Assembly (NCBI GenBank): GCA_008973525.1
Contig: WACJ01000100.1
Coordinates: 62,001 to 126,000 of the forward strand
Length of the DNA: 64,000 nucleotides
DNA from: Stenopsyche tienmushanensis
Taxonomy: Eukaryota; Arthropoda; Insecta; Trichoptera; Stenopsychidae
Direction of reading: 5' to 3'
Shown here: positions 45,722-57,435 of the stretch, in pieces
Position numbering within the stretch: position 1 is the stretch's first letter
How the letters are laid out: each line of letters starts with the position of its first letter
Made by a program: the position numbers and the translations under genes
Notes under the pieces: model-generated
Told to the model about the DNA's origin: nothing
Database searches by the model: none
The model's input: the letters and a program-made list of their open reading frames with translations, nothing else

Positions 45722-46370
45722 TACTTCTTTTCCTAATGCCGTTAAGTATTAAATTCTGATGAAGAAATTTAGGTTCCTGTAAATGTAGCACTAACCTTCA
45801 GGACTTACACTAGCTAATATTGATTATAGTAGTCCAGATATATTATTGAATATTTGTTTAAAAATCATACAACCGAAACAATATCTATGTAACTACTATA
45901 ATAATTACATTATATGTAATCTTTTTTCTTACATGTGTTGCAAATATTTAGGGACCCGTTGGAATCTTTTTTTAAAGCCTGCAAATGATTCGTTGAGAAA
46001 TTGTGCATGAAATTATATTTTGGATTTATAATGTTGGTAAATGGTCCATGGCTTATAAATTAAATAAGATGACATATTTTTGAACGGAAAAACCAGTCAG
46101 TTGGCCAATGCATTCAAATTTGTTTATCATTTCTCAAATCTGGCTTGAAGCCCAGCTACAAAATGATTTTTTTGAATTATTTAAAGAAAGGTAGATCTAT
46201 AAAGATGAAGCGAGTTGTGTGAATTTCTGCATTTTTGTGTTTATCGCCGCCAGTTCGAACTAATTTTAAGTATGATTTTATTTCTTCGAATATTCCAGAG
46301 GCATTTATTCGCAAAATAATAGATTTAAGAGTTACATAATCTAATGCATTTGTCGTAAATTTGAAGTGAT
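45722..46370. other. No recognisable gene
   Basis: AT-rich spacer. Nothing supported. Confidence 0.5.
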
Positions 46371-46945
46371 TCAAGGAAAGCTCGTACGTGTTGCAGTGTC
46401 CGCTGCTTAGTACGTGACGCTGACGGAGCCATTTGTCAAACCAGTGATCATTAATTTGATGCGACCGCACTTTGGCCGCAGAGCCGCACTCAGTGCGCTC
46501 ATTATTCATCTGCGCTCACGAAGCCCGTTAGACGGGGTCTCGGCAGACCCCCGACGGTACATTACCGTGTTTATGGACAAATTTAACGATATTTATCCTG
46601 TTAGAGCAAGATAATCGCGAGCATCAAACTTGAGCATGAATTGGACCCATATTTGGCCGAGGAATCCAGACAGGGCTTAATTAGACTGACTATAAATAAA
46701 GCAAGCAGTTGGAGCTGAAGGGAGATTCCGAATACCTCTTTCGGGCACGAAGAGGGTCTTTAAATATTCACATGTACCAAATGAAGTCGTTAAAACATTT
46801 TTGCATCCATTCAATGCAGCTTTTTGACAATAAAATGAGTGCCCGGGTCAAAAAGGACCCGCGTTCGGATGGCAGCGTTTAATTGAATCCCTCCATTGAT
46901 GGATGGATTTATAAGCGTCTGCAACGATATACAATTACAATACGA
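46371..46945. promoter_or_regulatory. Candidate conserved non-coding block with CArG box
   Basis: GC-richer, complex sequence with no credible frame (opposing frames cover each other). Motifs: CCATATTTGG, a perfect CArG box (about 46650); GGGCTTAATTAGACTGAC; GACAATAAAATGAG (Sox-like); CAGCGTTTAATTGAATCC; GATTTATAAGCGTCTG (posterior-Hox-like). Suggests an enhancer. Function and conservation untested. Confidence 0.35.
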
Positions 46946-47546
46946 TACGAGTTGTCATAGAAAATATAATAGGCACAAAACTGTGTTGGTTAAATATTGT
47001 CTTCATTCGACACATTTATAAGCAGTTTGCTGTAGAGGAGGTTTATTGAAAGACCATATCGGTCTGCTGTTATATAGAAGGAAACCTGAAATGACATATA
47101 AACCTTCGTTCACAAAATGTTGCAAATGAAACAATTTATTGATAATATAAAATTATTTTTAAGGCATTCACTGCAGTAGTCAGTGAGTTAACTGACCGTT
47201 TATTAGCATGAAATTTCAATAGGCGCAGTAGAGCAAATTGGGCACACGCTATGCGCACGCACTGCGCCTACAGTATGTATTTTTATATATTACACAAACA
47301 CAGCTTTATATTTTAACTAAAAAAATATATTGTGAGTACAGATAGAATATCGAACCGAATCGAGAATACTCATATAATATATACTAAGTTGTTTAATCCC
47401 TCTTTTCTTCGTTATCGCTTAAACATTGGGCCGATCCAGTCGGAATAAGCCCGCAATAAAATAAAAACAACAATACTTTCGACCGATTGTAAAATTTAAG
47501 CCGATCAATCTTCTTCGGGCAACTTCTTTTTGTAATGAGTTCGTAA
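46946..47546. other. No recognisable gene
   Basis: AT-rich spacer. Nothing supported. Confidence 0.5.
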
Positions 47547-47735
47547 CTAAAAAACTGAAATTGTATTGCGCTGTTCGTTTTGGCATCTCGTACGGCCTTG
47601 TTTAAACTCTGCCACCCAATATCTTACTGTTGTAAAAGAAGTAGAAGACTCCCCGAGAGTAGAATTTAGCTCGGATTCGATATTAGTTGGAATGAGACCT
47701 TTACATTGTAGTACGATTATCTTAAAATGTTGCAA
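47547..47735 (-). pseudogene. mariner transposase N-terminal fragment F
   Basis: The frame reads MQHFKIIVLQCKGLIPTNIE-SELNSTLGESSTSFTTVRYW-VAEFKQGRTRCQNEQRN. This is the first helix-turn-helix of a mariner transposase, up to the 'W..EF..GR.......RSGRP' motif that ends it. It is the only N-terminal domain of this type in the window. A stop follows within three residues of ISVF; the catalytic domain is absent and no terminal repeats are seen. Confidence 0.8.
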
Positions 47736-47739
47736 ATAC

Positions 47740-48555
47740 TGTTAAAATATTTATTAATATGCTGATATTTTAACCAATATTTTAATGCGCTGTTATCAGT
47801 AGTTTGACAGTTGTAACAGAGTGAAGCTATTAATACTCGATCTGGCAGATCCTGCATAATTACACGTATCTATAAATTATATGAATGAATTTGTTTTCAT
47901 GTTTTTATTAATGTGTGATCATAGCTTAAGATATCGCCTCAATTCGATGCCTTATATGAAACCTCATTTAAAATCTCCTCCAACCACGCGATTGTCTTCA
48001 TTGAAATTTACAGATAAATGATTTTATGACGGAAAATGATCCAATTTGAGTGATCTTAAGAAGGCTGGCAGTGTAAACACAGCTTAAGTTTGAATTGCGA
48101 AGGTCGAGCATTGAGTTGTCGTAGTCGTCAGCCAAGCGGTCGACTAATTGCCTCGCGCCGGCTGTCACACGCGCCCTCCGCACGCGTGCTATTCGCTTAC
48201 CAACGAAGCCTTATGAAATTAACACCTTTACTTCCTCGCCAAAATTTTAAATTTCTCCAGAATGTTGGCCGAAGATAGCCTGCTTCATTGTGAACTTATT
48301 TTAGGGCCAGAATGGCCCTACAACTAAACTTTATAAGCTCATTTAGTTTTGAAACGATTCCAGTATAAAAATATTGTATGAAATGTATACACGTTGATAA
48401 CAAAATTTTAATGGTTAATTTATTGTTTAAAGATTGTATAAAAATTATACACTTTTATCACAAACTTACGGAGAAACAATTATTTTACTGAACCAATCGG
48501 GAGAGTGATGTGCGCCTAAGATTCTAGTTTGATTGAATATTTATTTAAATAAATA
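47740..48555. other. No recognisable gene
   Basis: A GC-rich patch at 48090-48190 has opposing open frames with no family resemblance. The rest is AT-rich. Confidence 0.45.
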
Positions 48556-49456
48556 CACTTGGGTCTGTTTTTATGCAGATTTATGCGATTTTGAAGTTAT
48601 GCGGTTTTTATCATTTTTTTATGCGAATGCGCATAAAAAAATCTAAAATTAACACTAGCATGTTACAATCGTTTTTCTTAATAAAGGGTGTATGTGTATA
48701 GGGCAAAATTGCCAGACTCTTGATAAGAAACGGGCAATTTTGAATTACTTGGCGACAAAATCCTACCGAGACAAGCAAATCTCTCAACCAGAGGGAATCG
48801 ACCATAAGAAAATCCATCAAGAAAAATGAAGTCACCATCAGAAAATCAGTCACAAAATTAAGCTCAAAATTTGCATCGAAAAAGCACTTGTAATTTGAAT
48901 TGAAGATTTATCTCAAAAACGATATCCCATATGTGGATAATTAATTAAGAAAAAAGCTCTTATGTTTCATGAACTCATAAAGCAACAAGTAGAATTCAAA
49001 TTCCAACGAGAGTTTAACCTTTCCCTTACCGTGCTTAAAAAACACCCGCGCGCTACCATGATATGTATTTAGTACACCATATGAAATTCCGAATCTTTCT
49101 ATTATATTTCATTTCGATATACCCATTATTAGAGTCGAGTTGTACTAAATACATCATGGTGAAAGAAAGGTTAAGATTTACATGTCTCCATATCTAATCT
49201 AATTGTCGCAAAGTTTAATCACCGATTACATTTAAAATAAGATGATTTCAACTCAAAAGGATGATGAAATTGTATTGCGTTTTTATTCATATGATTTATG
49301 CAAATTTTATATTGATTTGAAGTTATGCTGTTTTTAAAAATAATGGAAGATATTTCTCAGTTTTCTATGTACAATAGTTCAATTCTTTTTTATGCGATTT
49401 TTTTTATATGCGATCCCCCGTGGAAAGTATCTATCGCATAAAAACAAACCCAAATG
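48556..49456. mobile_element. Tigger-like element, copy g
   Basis: The ends CACTTGGGTCTGTTTTTATG (left) and GCATAAAAACAAACCCAAATG (right, complement CATTTGGGTTTGTTTTTATG) are flanked by TA. TTGAAGTTATGC(G/T)GTTTTT occurs near both ends in the same orientation, as in copy a. TTTTTTTATGCGAATGCGCA is part of a palindrome at about 48615-48642. No transposase motif remains. It contains a nested TTAA-type MITE (49014-49174). Confidence 0.8.
49014..49174. mobile_element. TTAA-flanked MITE nested in Tigger copy g
   Basis: TTAA at 49014-49017 and 49171-49174. Ends CCTTTCCCTTACCG and, on the complement of the right, CCTTTCTTTCACCATGATG. Inner arms ACCATGATATGTATTTAGTA (49056-49075) and TACTAAATACATCATGGT (complement ACCATGATGTATTTAGTA) make a long imperfect hairpin. 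A degenerate relative is at 25700-25845. Confidence 0.75.
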
Positions 49457-50261
49457 TACATTTTTTCGGTTTGAATTTATATAAATTTATAATTTTGCAC
49501 TAAAAATTATTAATTCCTTCGCGACGGGTGACTCATATCTGAGTCTTTTAATTATCTACGCTTGTCGACGGAAGACTCATAGATGAATCTTTTGGTAATC
49601 TTCATCGGATCACGGACACACATGAAAATGTTTTAAATTTTGATAAGATGTCACTAGACGATTCAATGAATTGATTTCAAAAAAATTTATACCTATTTAA
49701 ATATCTAAAAAAAATATATCACCTGAGCATAGAAGAGATATAAAATAGAAATTTCTGGGTCGCAGTCTTCCTTCAAATATATGCTCTCTACGCCGTTCTT
49801 GCCTATACTAGAAGAAGAGGTCCCTCGTGATCAGAGTCTCGCAGTTGGAGTCTCTAAAAAAAATATTTTGGATAGATTTTAGTCATTTTATTAGATAAAA
49901 GTTGATCCACGGTCAATAAAGGACAATATTTTGTAATATAAGAGCGCTCAAAAGACACAAGTCCGATAAAAGGACGCTCAATAAAATCACAGCAGTTATC
50001 ATTATTAATTATTCATTACCCATCCAAATACGGCTTTTCGAAAGCCATTAATGTTGAAGGTATGCCAAGGTGTATTTATGAATTAATTGGCATTGAGAAG
50101 AACCGATTCCTATATCCGCTGCTGCTTGTGGTTTTATATAATAATATTGTTATGAGGCGTGGGTTTAATCTCATTCAAAAATAACTGGTCATATTTTAAA
50201 TCAAAATTATACAAATTTAGCATATATAAGCTCCATTATTTTGCTTAAAGCAAGTTTTTAT
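49457..50261. other. No recognisable gene
   Basis: AATTCCTTCGCGACGGGTGA (about 49511-49530) next to TTAA resembles another piggyBac-type end, but its partner is not found. The rest is AT-rich. Confidence 0.4.
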
Positions 50262-50269
50262 ATTATAAT
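50262..50269 (+). repeat. hAT target-site duplication, left (ATTATAAT)
   Basis: An exact 8-bp match to 52128-52135, immediately outside the terminal inverted repeats of the hAT element. Confidence 0.9.
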
Positions 50270-52127
50270 TAGAGATACGTGATTATCGCGTTTTGCGATA
50301 AATGCGAAATAGAAGCGATAAATGCGATAAATGCGAAATTGTTGCGAAATTGTTAAAATATGCGAATAGATGCGAAATTTTATTAAAACTGATAAATATT
50401 TTTTCCAAATATCGTTTATCTTGAAAAATAACTAAGATAATCTTCCCAGACTCTATGCTCAACTCTTGTCCATAGTCTATGATGTCACACACTTAGGTTG
50501 GTACTTGTTTTGTGTCATTTGCGTGGTTGTGAGGTTAAGACACGTATCGTAATCATTCATAACATTGTTTAATTATACTACTTGGTGAGTTTTTTTCACA
50601 ATTTGAACAATGTCACGTTTTAAAAATTATCCAACGTTTGTTAATCAATAAAATATATGTTTTAGTCTCAAGAATATGGGTCGAGTAAATGTCGGTATTA
50701 AAACTTTGACGTACAGAGCCGTCAAATCCCATCATGCGTCAGCAGATAATACTTGCTTTTTGGGCCAGATAAGTCAATGCATACCGTCTTCGTGGACACT
50801 TCAAACCGAAAACAAACGTAAGCGGCTCAAAAACTCTCAAACTTCTCAAAGAATTGAAATGAGGCAGATAACGCTACTGTCAACAATAAATGTCATTGAT
50901 TCAAAACAATAATAATTGTGTGTTTTAGCGATGGTTTAACTCCAATTTTACGTTCATAAATTACGAAAATCGTTATTACAGACGTGTGCGTCAACCAGTT
51001 AAAGAGAGAGCTACAGCTTACAAGGCAGATGGATTTTATGTGAATGATAAAAATATTTTAATGTGCAGGCATTGCAATTGTCAGTTAGATTGGAAAAAGA
51101 AAGACAATTTAACAAAACATATCCAATCAAATGGACACAAGAAGAAAGCTTTGACACCTGCCACAAGTAAGACTCATCAATTGACAATAGCAAATATAAT
51201 AGATAGACGACAAGAAAAACCGATATTCATTAAAAATACGGTTAGCACGTGTCTCAAAGCCAACATATCCCTGGAAAAGTTGAACCATCCTGCGGTGAAA
51301 GAATGTTTTTGGAAATATGTGCAGATCAATTAAGAAGAACGTATGTTCCATTATGTGGTGCAGATATGAAAAAAGAAGTCATGGAGAAAATTAAAAACAT
51401 ATCTATCGTAATAGTGGTCGATGAAACTTCAGACAAGATGGGGCGCTGTGTTTTTGCCGTTTTATTTAAAACAGTGCTACCTGCCAGTGAACAAAATGTC
51501 TACTTGGCATCATGTAATATTTTGGATGTGGCAAATGCTACTACATGTTCGCAAACAATAATAGATACTCTCAAAGAATATGAAATTTCATATTCGGACA
51601 TATTAGGATTTGTCTCGGACTTGGCGCCCTATATGATTGCGTGCCATAAAAGTCTCAGTGTTTTAATTGGAAATAAAATGCTACATTTTAAATGCTGGGC
51701 TCACAAAATTAGTTTAGTGGGAAAAGCACGAAGAATTCGGCAATGCAGCCATTCAATCAATTTGGTGTCCTGCAAATAGTGTTGATGTAGAAAGGTTTTT
51801 CAGTTCATATAATTTAATTGTGAACGATCGACGTACTAGATTGAAAGAATCGTCAATAGAAACATGCTCGATGATAAATTTTAATAATTATGTAAATTTA
51901 ATTGATGTTTTTCTATTTTTAAATAATTTCAAATGTTTTTTACAATATATGTATGTATATTTTTTGCAAATTATGTTTAAATTAGACTATTTAACTTCAA
52001 ATTTGTGTTTAATAAATAGATGCTAAATAGATGCGAAATTTTGTTATTTTATTTGCTCCAAAACGCTAAATTCAAGAATATAAACGCTATTTTTTTTAAA
52101 AATAGATGCTAAAAACACGTATCTCTA
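50270..52127 (+). mobile_element. hAT element with intact ends, internally deleted
   Basis: The 12-bp terminal inverted repeats TAGAGATACGTG (50270-50281) and CACGTATCTCTA (52116-52127) are perfect and are flanked by the perfect 8-bp duplication ATTATAAT. An 8-bp duplication is the hallmark of hAT insertion. The first ~150 bp are packed with GCGATAAATGCGAAA-type words, and TAGATGCGAAAT/TAGATGCTAAA words lie near the right end: probable subterminal transposase-binding sites. The transposase gene inside (50986-52026) is frameshifted and lacks part of its core. It is the youngest-looking insertion in the window. Confidence 0.92.
50986..52026 (+). pseudogene. hAT transposase (CGGBP1/BED-finger type), frameshifted and deleted
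   Basis: Exon-like frame 1 (50986-51333): a BED-type zinc finger CRHCNCQLDWKKKDNLTKHI-QSNGHKK (C-x2-C..H-x5-H) then LEKLNHPAVKECFWKYVQIN. A frameshift near 51310-51330 moves to a frame that reads DQLRRTYVPLCGADMKKEVM, ISIVIVVDETSDKMGRCVFA (first catalytic Asp in VDETSDK), ILGFVSDLAPYMIACHKSL (second Asp in VSDLAPYM) and MLHFKCWAHKISLV. Near 51725 an internal deletion joins to EFGNAAIQSIWCPANSVDVE-RFFSSYNLIVNDRRTRLKES, the C-terminal dimerisation region. The segment between the CWAH motif and the C-terminus (insertion domain and third catalytic residue) is missing. It cannot be active alone. Confidence 0.85.
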
Positions 52128-52135
52128 ATTATAAT
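52128..52135 (+). repeat. hAT target-site duplication, right (ATTATAAT)
   Basis: Exact duplicate of 50262-50269, directly outside the right terminal repeat. Confidence 0.9.
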
Positions 52136-52151
52136 ATATACATAAACACAG

Positions 52152-52300
52152 TTGAACTCGGTTATAACGAGCACATCTGATGTAAATTTTATTGTTATAA
52201 TTTATAACAAAAAAACTTTATTGTAATGTTTAATGGGTTTTGCTTGTTATATTTTATGCTAATTGTGCGAACATTTTGCATGCTCGTTATAAACGTGAAA
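52152..52300. mobile_element. pogo/Tigger-type MITE
   Basis: ACTCGGTTATAACGAGCAC (about 52156-52174) and, inverted, GCTCGTTATAAACG (52282-52295). About 150 bp, AT-rich interior, no coding. It starts about 20 bp outside the hAT element. Confidence 0.65.
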
Positions 52301-53796
52301 TAAAGAAAATAAATCAACTTTTATGTTTGTGAAGCATCATTATGTACGTATGTTTGGGATTGTAGTCTTGTTTAATATTCGTTTGAATCTTTTGTACACT
52401 AGAATATCAAAAGAGGACAGAAAGGCTTATTGAAATGCTATTGAATTGTTTTACTTCTTGGATTTTATAGCTGCAATGTATGACTTAATGTTTATTGCTT
52501 TACGTTTTTTAGTTCTTTGTATGGATATTCCACCACATTGGATTCCACCGTTGCAAGTGCCTGAAAGGCTAAGGCTTTTTATACAATTTAACTTCGAATA
52601 ACGACCGAGGAGAGCCTTTGTAAGAATGGAAGACTTGGCAAAAAATACGTCTGTTGCAGACCACATGTCAAAGATCAATTTAAAATGCTAATGAAAGATA
52701 ATATTAGTTCGACGTCAGCTTTTGAACCGACATCTGACTAGGACTTGAATAGTCATTGTGCTGGCCGGAAAAAAATATGTGCACTTAATACACGTTCCCC
52801 ATTTAAATCAACAAGTAGAATCATGACGGAAGACCAGTATTGTCGTTTTGGCAACTTCTCCAATGCTACAATGCAGTAGAATTACCTGTAATAAAGTAAC
52901 CCTTTGACCCATGCAACAACGGTCGTTTTTTCATCTATTTTGCATCGATTGCCATCTGATAAAATGGCATAGTCGAAGCATGTCAAATATATCAAATTCA
53001 AAAAGGACGTATTTAAATGCGAAGGTCCTTGTAGTGCTTTTTGTCGACAATATCTTGTTTTTCAATCACATTTTATGCATAATACAACGGACGATGTCCC
53101 GTCGATGAAGTTTTCATATATCAAATGAAATATGTAAATGCTGCGAACCGATGATATAAATTACTAATACATATTCGTCCCAATCAGTTATAGAACATTC
53201 TATTGATTAAAACGGCATTTTTATTCAAATAAAATGTCTCAACGCCTACAAATTCAAATTATTGAGCTTATATTATCAATTAATTATCATAAAACATGTG
53301 ACAGACATTAAATTATTATAGTTATTAGAATTCACTAAAATAGATGAAAACATTCAGATGCGATTATAAAATTGGTGGCTGTATACATTCTCTAATAAAT
53401 GATTCTATAAGAACGGTAAAGACAGAGAATTTGAAAACATTTTCGGGGGAAAACACCATAGAAGCTGGGAATAAAAAAAATATTTCAATATCGATGTGCG
53501 TGACAGACAGACATTCTTTGGACACGTTGTTTAAAGATAAGCCGATTGCCTGGAGGGACTTGCAGTTACCGGATATTTAGAGGAAAGATGACCACGATGA
53601 GGATAAAAGAAGCAACAAGTTCAGAGCAGCCACGTGTAGAGACAGATGGTAGAACATCATCATACTGTATCGCATCATGCCCAGTTATCTCAAAAATAAG
53701 TTCATTAAAACTGAATATAATGTATGTCTGTCTGTCTGTTACCTATAAAATCATATCTGTAAAATATTACAGCAATTTTCTCTCAATTTACATATA
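52301..53796. other. No recognisable gene
   Basis: A 75-codon minus frame (52451-52678) and a 78-codon plus frame (53344-53580) have reasonable composition but no family I recognise and no splice or repeat context. The remainder is AT-rich. Confidence 0.4.
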
Positions 53797-54136
53797 CACC
53801 CAAACCTTTTTTTGTGCGATTTCGAAGTTATGCGGATTTTTTAAAGCATTTTTTTTTTAATTTCATAAAGAGTACGTATCGAGGTATTTGGAATAAAATA
53901 GGAAATAAATCATCAACATTAATCGAAATTTAGAAAAAAAATATTATTTGGGACTATGTAATTGCCTTATTGTTTTTTATTAACTTTTTTTATGCGATTT
54001 TGGATATATTTTATATAGCTGCTTCAAAGTTATGCGGTTTTATAATTCATGGAAAGCATCTTCACTTTTTCTATGTCAGCTATTTTTGTGCGATTTTATG
54101 CGGAATGCATCTACCGCACAAAAAAAGACTAAAGTG
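53797..54136. mobile_element. Tigger-like MITE, copy e, compact
   Basis: Left CACCCAAACCTTTTTTTGTG and right ..CACAAAAAAAGACTAAAGTG (complement CACTTTAGTCTTTTTTTGTG), with TA at both sides. Internal TTCGAAGTTATGCGGATTTT and TTCAAAGTTATGCGGTTTT (direct), then GATTTTATGCGGAATGCATC. 340 bp: the shortest complete member of the family. Confidence 0.8.
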
Positions 54137-54692
54137 TATTTGGTCCAGTGAAGTACCTATCAAATTAAGATCTCCTTAAAAGTATGATATAATTAATTGT
54201 CTATTAAAAAGCGTATTCTTTGATAACTAACCACATTAATAGAATACCTTTTTTAATATCTTAAAATGTCTGATTTGAGGTATAAAACCCCTATTGAACT
54301 GTGTGATTGTCAATCAAGTCTACAATAAACGCTTAGATCTATAATTTTATACTAATATATTTTTAAATTTAATATACATATTAAATAAAAAGATGTTCAT
54401 AAATAATTTTACGTGGATATTTTCGAAAATGATGATTTCGAGTTAGTAATAATTACATTATTAAATTCACATGTAAACACATGTTTTTTAGCCAGGAATT
54501 ACGAAAAATCTACCCGAAATAGAGAAGAAAAATGTTTAAAATGAAAAATATATCCTACGGACTTATTGAACTTGCATGTTATATTTATGACACATATAAT
54601 ATAGAATTGGCATAAATTTCGATATAATAAAAGCAAATTACCAAACATTGTCCGGTCGCGATGTGATGCGGAATAAATTTATTTAGTTAATA
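54137..54692. other. No recognisable gene
   Basis: AT-rich spacer between two MITEs. Nothing supported. Confidence 0.5.
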
Positions 54693-55182
54693 CAGTCAAC
54701 CCTTCTATAGCGTCGAGATAGGGACCACATTATTAAAAAAAACGCTATAGAATATTAGGCACCTATACAAAATTTGAGGTTAGGTTTTTTTCAATTGTAT
54801 TTTGAGATTTAAAGGAAATCAGCAGATAGATCAGATATTAGATAATATTATTATTAAGATTAATAGATATGCACGTATTACACAATCAAATAGGTTTTTA
54901 AAAAACTAAAATGGTTGAAAACCACTGTAAAATAATGCATTAAAAAATGTGTGCATTGATTTACTTGATTATAATTGGTTCCATATACAAGTAGAAGAAT
55001 ATTTTCTTACTTCATTTGTGATGAATATCCTGGAATGTTCTTCGACAGCGCCACGCCAATGATTCATGAAACATGTTTAGCGTCACAAAATATATTATAG
55101 AAGGGACCACTATACGAAAAGACTGCTGCAAACGCTATAGAAAAGAGCTTTATCGAAGTGGACGCTATAGAAGGATTGACTA
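54693..55182. mobile_element. pogo-type MITE, third end type
   Basis: Left CAGTCAACCCTTCTATAGCG-TC and right GACGCTATAGAAGGATTGAC-T, nearly perfect inverted repeats with TA outside. Repeated CGCTATAGAA words occur inside both ends (54752, 55132). About 490 bp, no coding frame. Confidence 0.8.
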
Positions 55183-56984
55183 TATATCATAAATATATCT
55201 CGTATTACTATTTCATAATGTATATTTCAGTTTTTATTTTAACCGCCTAAGTACCAGCGACTTACCTGTGAATCGCTGTTTTTTCACAGAATTTTTAATT
55301 TAAAAAAATTCATTCAGTCAAAGTCCATTTTATAAAATTGTGTTTTTCTTCAACCATCAATTTGACGGGTATTGATAGAATTATGTACTAAAAAAACCCA
55401 TTGAATGGATATCTCTCATACAACTTGTTTTATTTACATTTAAAAATCGAACGTCCTTGTTTTAATAGCCTTTATATCGTTATTATGTGTTATGTATCCA
55501 TGACTAAGTCCAAATCAAATTATATTTTAATAGTCACATTTCTGCATTAACTGAATTCAATATGTGTAGATTCTATGATATAAACGATTTGCCAGGTATA
55601 TAGTTGCGTGATATGGTACATAATTGAACCTAATTTAATTATGCGTGTGGGGCTATTTGGTTTGTTTTTGAGAGCTCGCCAGTTGTGAGATTGCACCGTT
55701 GACCCCGGCTAACCGGTAAGGCTTTTGAACCGGTTTATCCCTACTCCTTGCTTCGTCATCATCATCATCATCAGCATCACCGCTCCTACTTCCTCCATAT
55801 CTGCCCTCCTCTACCGTGACACTTATAAACTTGACTCGTTAATGCATAACACTCGTATTTATTTAACGACCACAATTAACCTCTGCTCCAAAAAAAAATC
55901 TTTCCGACTGCAGACTTTGATTATGAAATTTTAGAACAGACGGACATGCAATAGGCCGTAGACTGAAATAAGACTTTAGTGATACAAAAAGTTTTTAATG
56001 ATGAAAATCGGAACATCCGAATATAGAACCGCGTGGAATATCGACTCCTTCAAATGATAAAACCCAAAAAACCTTAATCATTTATTGTGTGTATAAAATA
56101 TACATATAACATAATTATTAATCCAAGCTTAAGAACATCTATGAGCTCATGTTCACATTCAAAAAAAATTAAATTCTGCCCTAAATTTGACCAAAAGTTG
56201 TACTCATTTTTTAGTCTAAAACTTTGGGTCATTCTTTGTGCTCATCTGGTTTTATTCTTTCCTCTTTTTGTTCTTCAACTCATTGTCCTCGAGCTCAATC
56301 AAGCTTTTATTAGTGAATTGTTCCACACACATTTTCAAAAGTTGATTGACATCTTTATTGTTAGCATCCAAGCTGATTTATTGTACTAGAGAAAAAACGC
56401 TAGCGAACTAGACACAATGATAGCAAAAAATGCATTACATTCTGAGACATCATTTATGATTCATACAGTGTAATAACTGAGATCAAAATGTCAATTAGAG
56501 TTAACCCGCGTTCTTTTAAATAGAAGACGCCCTTAACGGATTAGTCGGTTGTAAAATATTTGGCTCCAAACTTATATAATATTATTTGTAAATAATAAGT
56601 GTTAACTTAAGCGTAAAAGTATTTAATTTAAATTCTTTTTTGCTAAGAAATGTGTGCGAAAAATTTAAAAAGGATTTCAATATAATACGAATAAAATTAA
56701 CTTTTTTAAAATCATAATTGACTCCTGATCCTCTTGTTCTACATTAAAGTGGACAATATTGCTCCCTGGAGGGAGCTAAACAATTATTTAACAGTTTACT
56801 TTAATTTTGTGCAAATTTGTCAGCTTATAGTCGACTTTGAGATTTATATTACGTTGTTTGCTTTTTGGAAAGATTTACAACGCACTTTATAGTATTTTGA
56901 GGACATGTGCTTACCATTGAAAAGCAAGTTATTTTAATAGATGTTTAACTCGTAAAGTTTTTCGTTTTTTAACCCTTCTTCACC
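55183..56984. other. No recognisable gene
   Basis: A TCA microsatellite-like tract lies at 55755-55778 within a short GC-richer patch (55680-55830). The 100-codon plus frame at 56087-56389 is Leu/Ile/Phe-rich and unrecognised. Confidence 0.45.
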
Positions 56985-57435
56985 TATTTGGTAAAATTTA
57001 AATGCTTCTTTCATAAAATATCACGGGCTTTGAACGAAATTTTTCTTAAAGACAGCGATGTCTGGAGAACAAGAAAGATGTTGAATTGTCTTCCATCCAA
57101 GGCTGTTTAATTTTTCCCGCGTTATTTTGGGCAAATAACGTTCATTCTCGTTATTTTAGTCGTCTGCAATAAGAGAGGGTAGTTTTTTTTGTATTTCCAC
57201 CACTAAACGGTCTAATCGTTCACAATGAAGTATTGCATTTATTGTTTGTCTAGGTTTAAGTGTTTCAAAATCAATGACTCTATTTCCCTGGACGGGCTTA
57301 GGGGTCCGTTTTGCTATCTAACCCTTCGATAGCCATTGATTCGTGCGTCCATAATTAGAATAAAGAACCCATTTCTCATCTCCAGTTATTAAGTTGCCTT
57401 AAAACGGCATTTCGGATTCCATTTTTGAAGTTGTT
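56985..57435 (-). mobile_element. mariner element C, copy 2, truncated
   Basis: Aligns with 26206-26770: TTCATAAAATATCACGGGCT, GCGATGTCTGGAGAACAAGA, AAGTATTGCATTTATTGTTTGTC, TAAGTGTTTCAAAATCAATG, AACCCTTCGATAGCCATTGA, CATTTCTCATCTCCAGTTAT. The transposase relic is correspondingly partial (middle and C-terminal parts). The N-terminal half and right end are absent. Confidence 0.8.

Noticed and set aside
46177..46614. Opposing frames of 110 and 66 codons
   Set aside because: Overlap in a GC-richer, motif-rich block with no family resemblance; better explained as conserved non-coding DNA.
50283..50340. CRISPR-like short repeats (GCGATAAATGCGAAA)
   Set aside because: Repeats are irregular, have no spacers and lie at the end of a hAT element; they are subterminal repeats.
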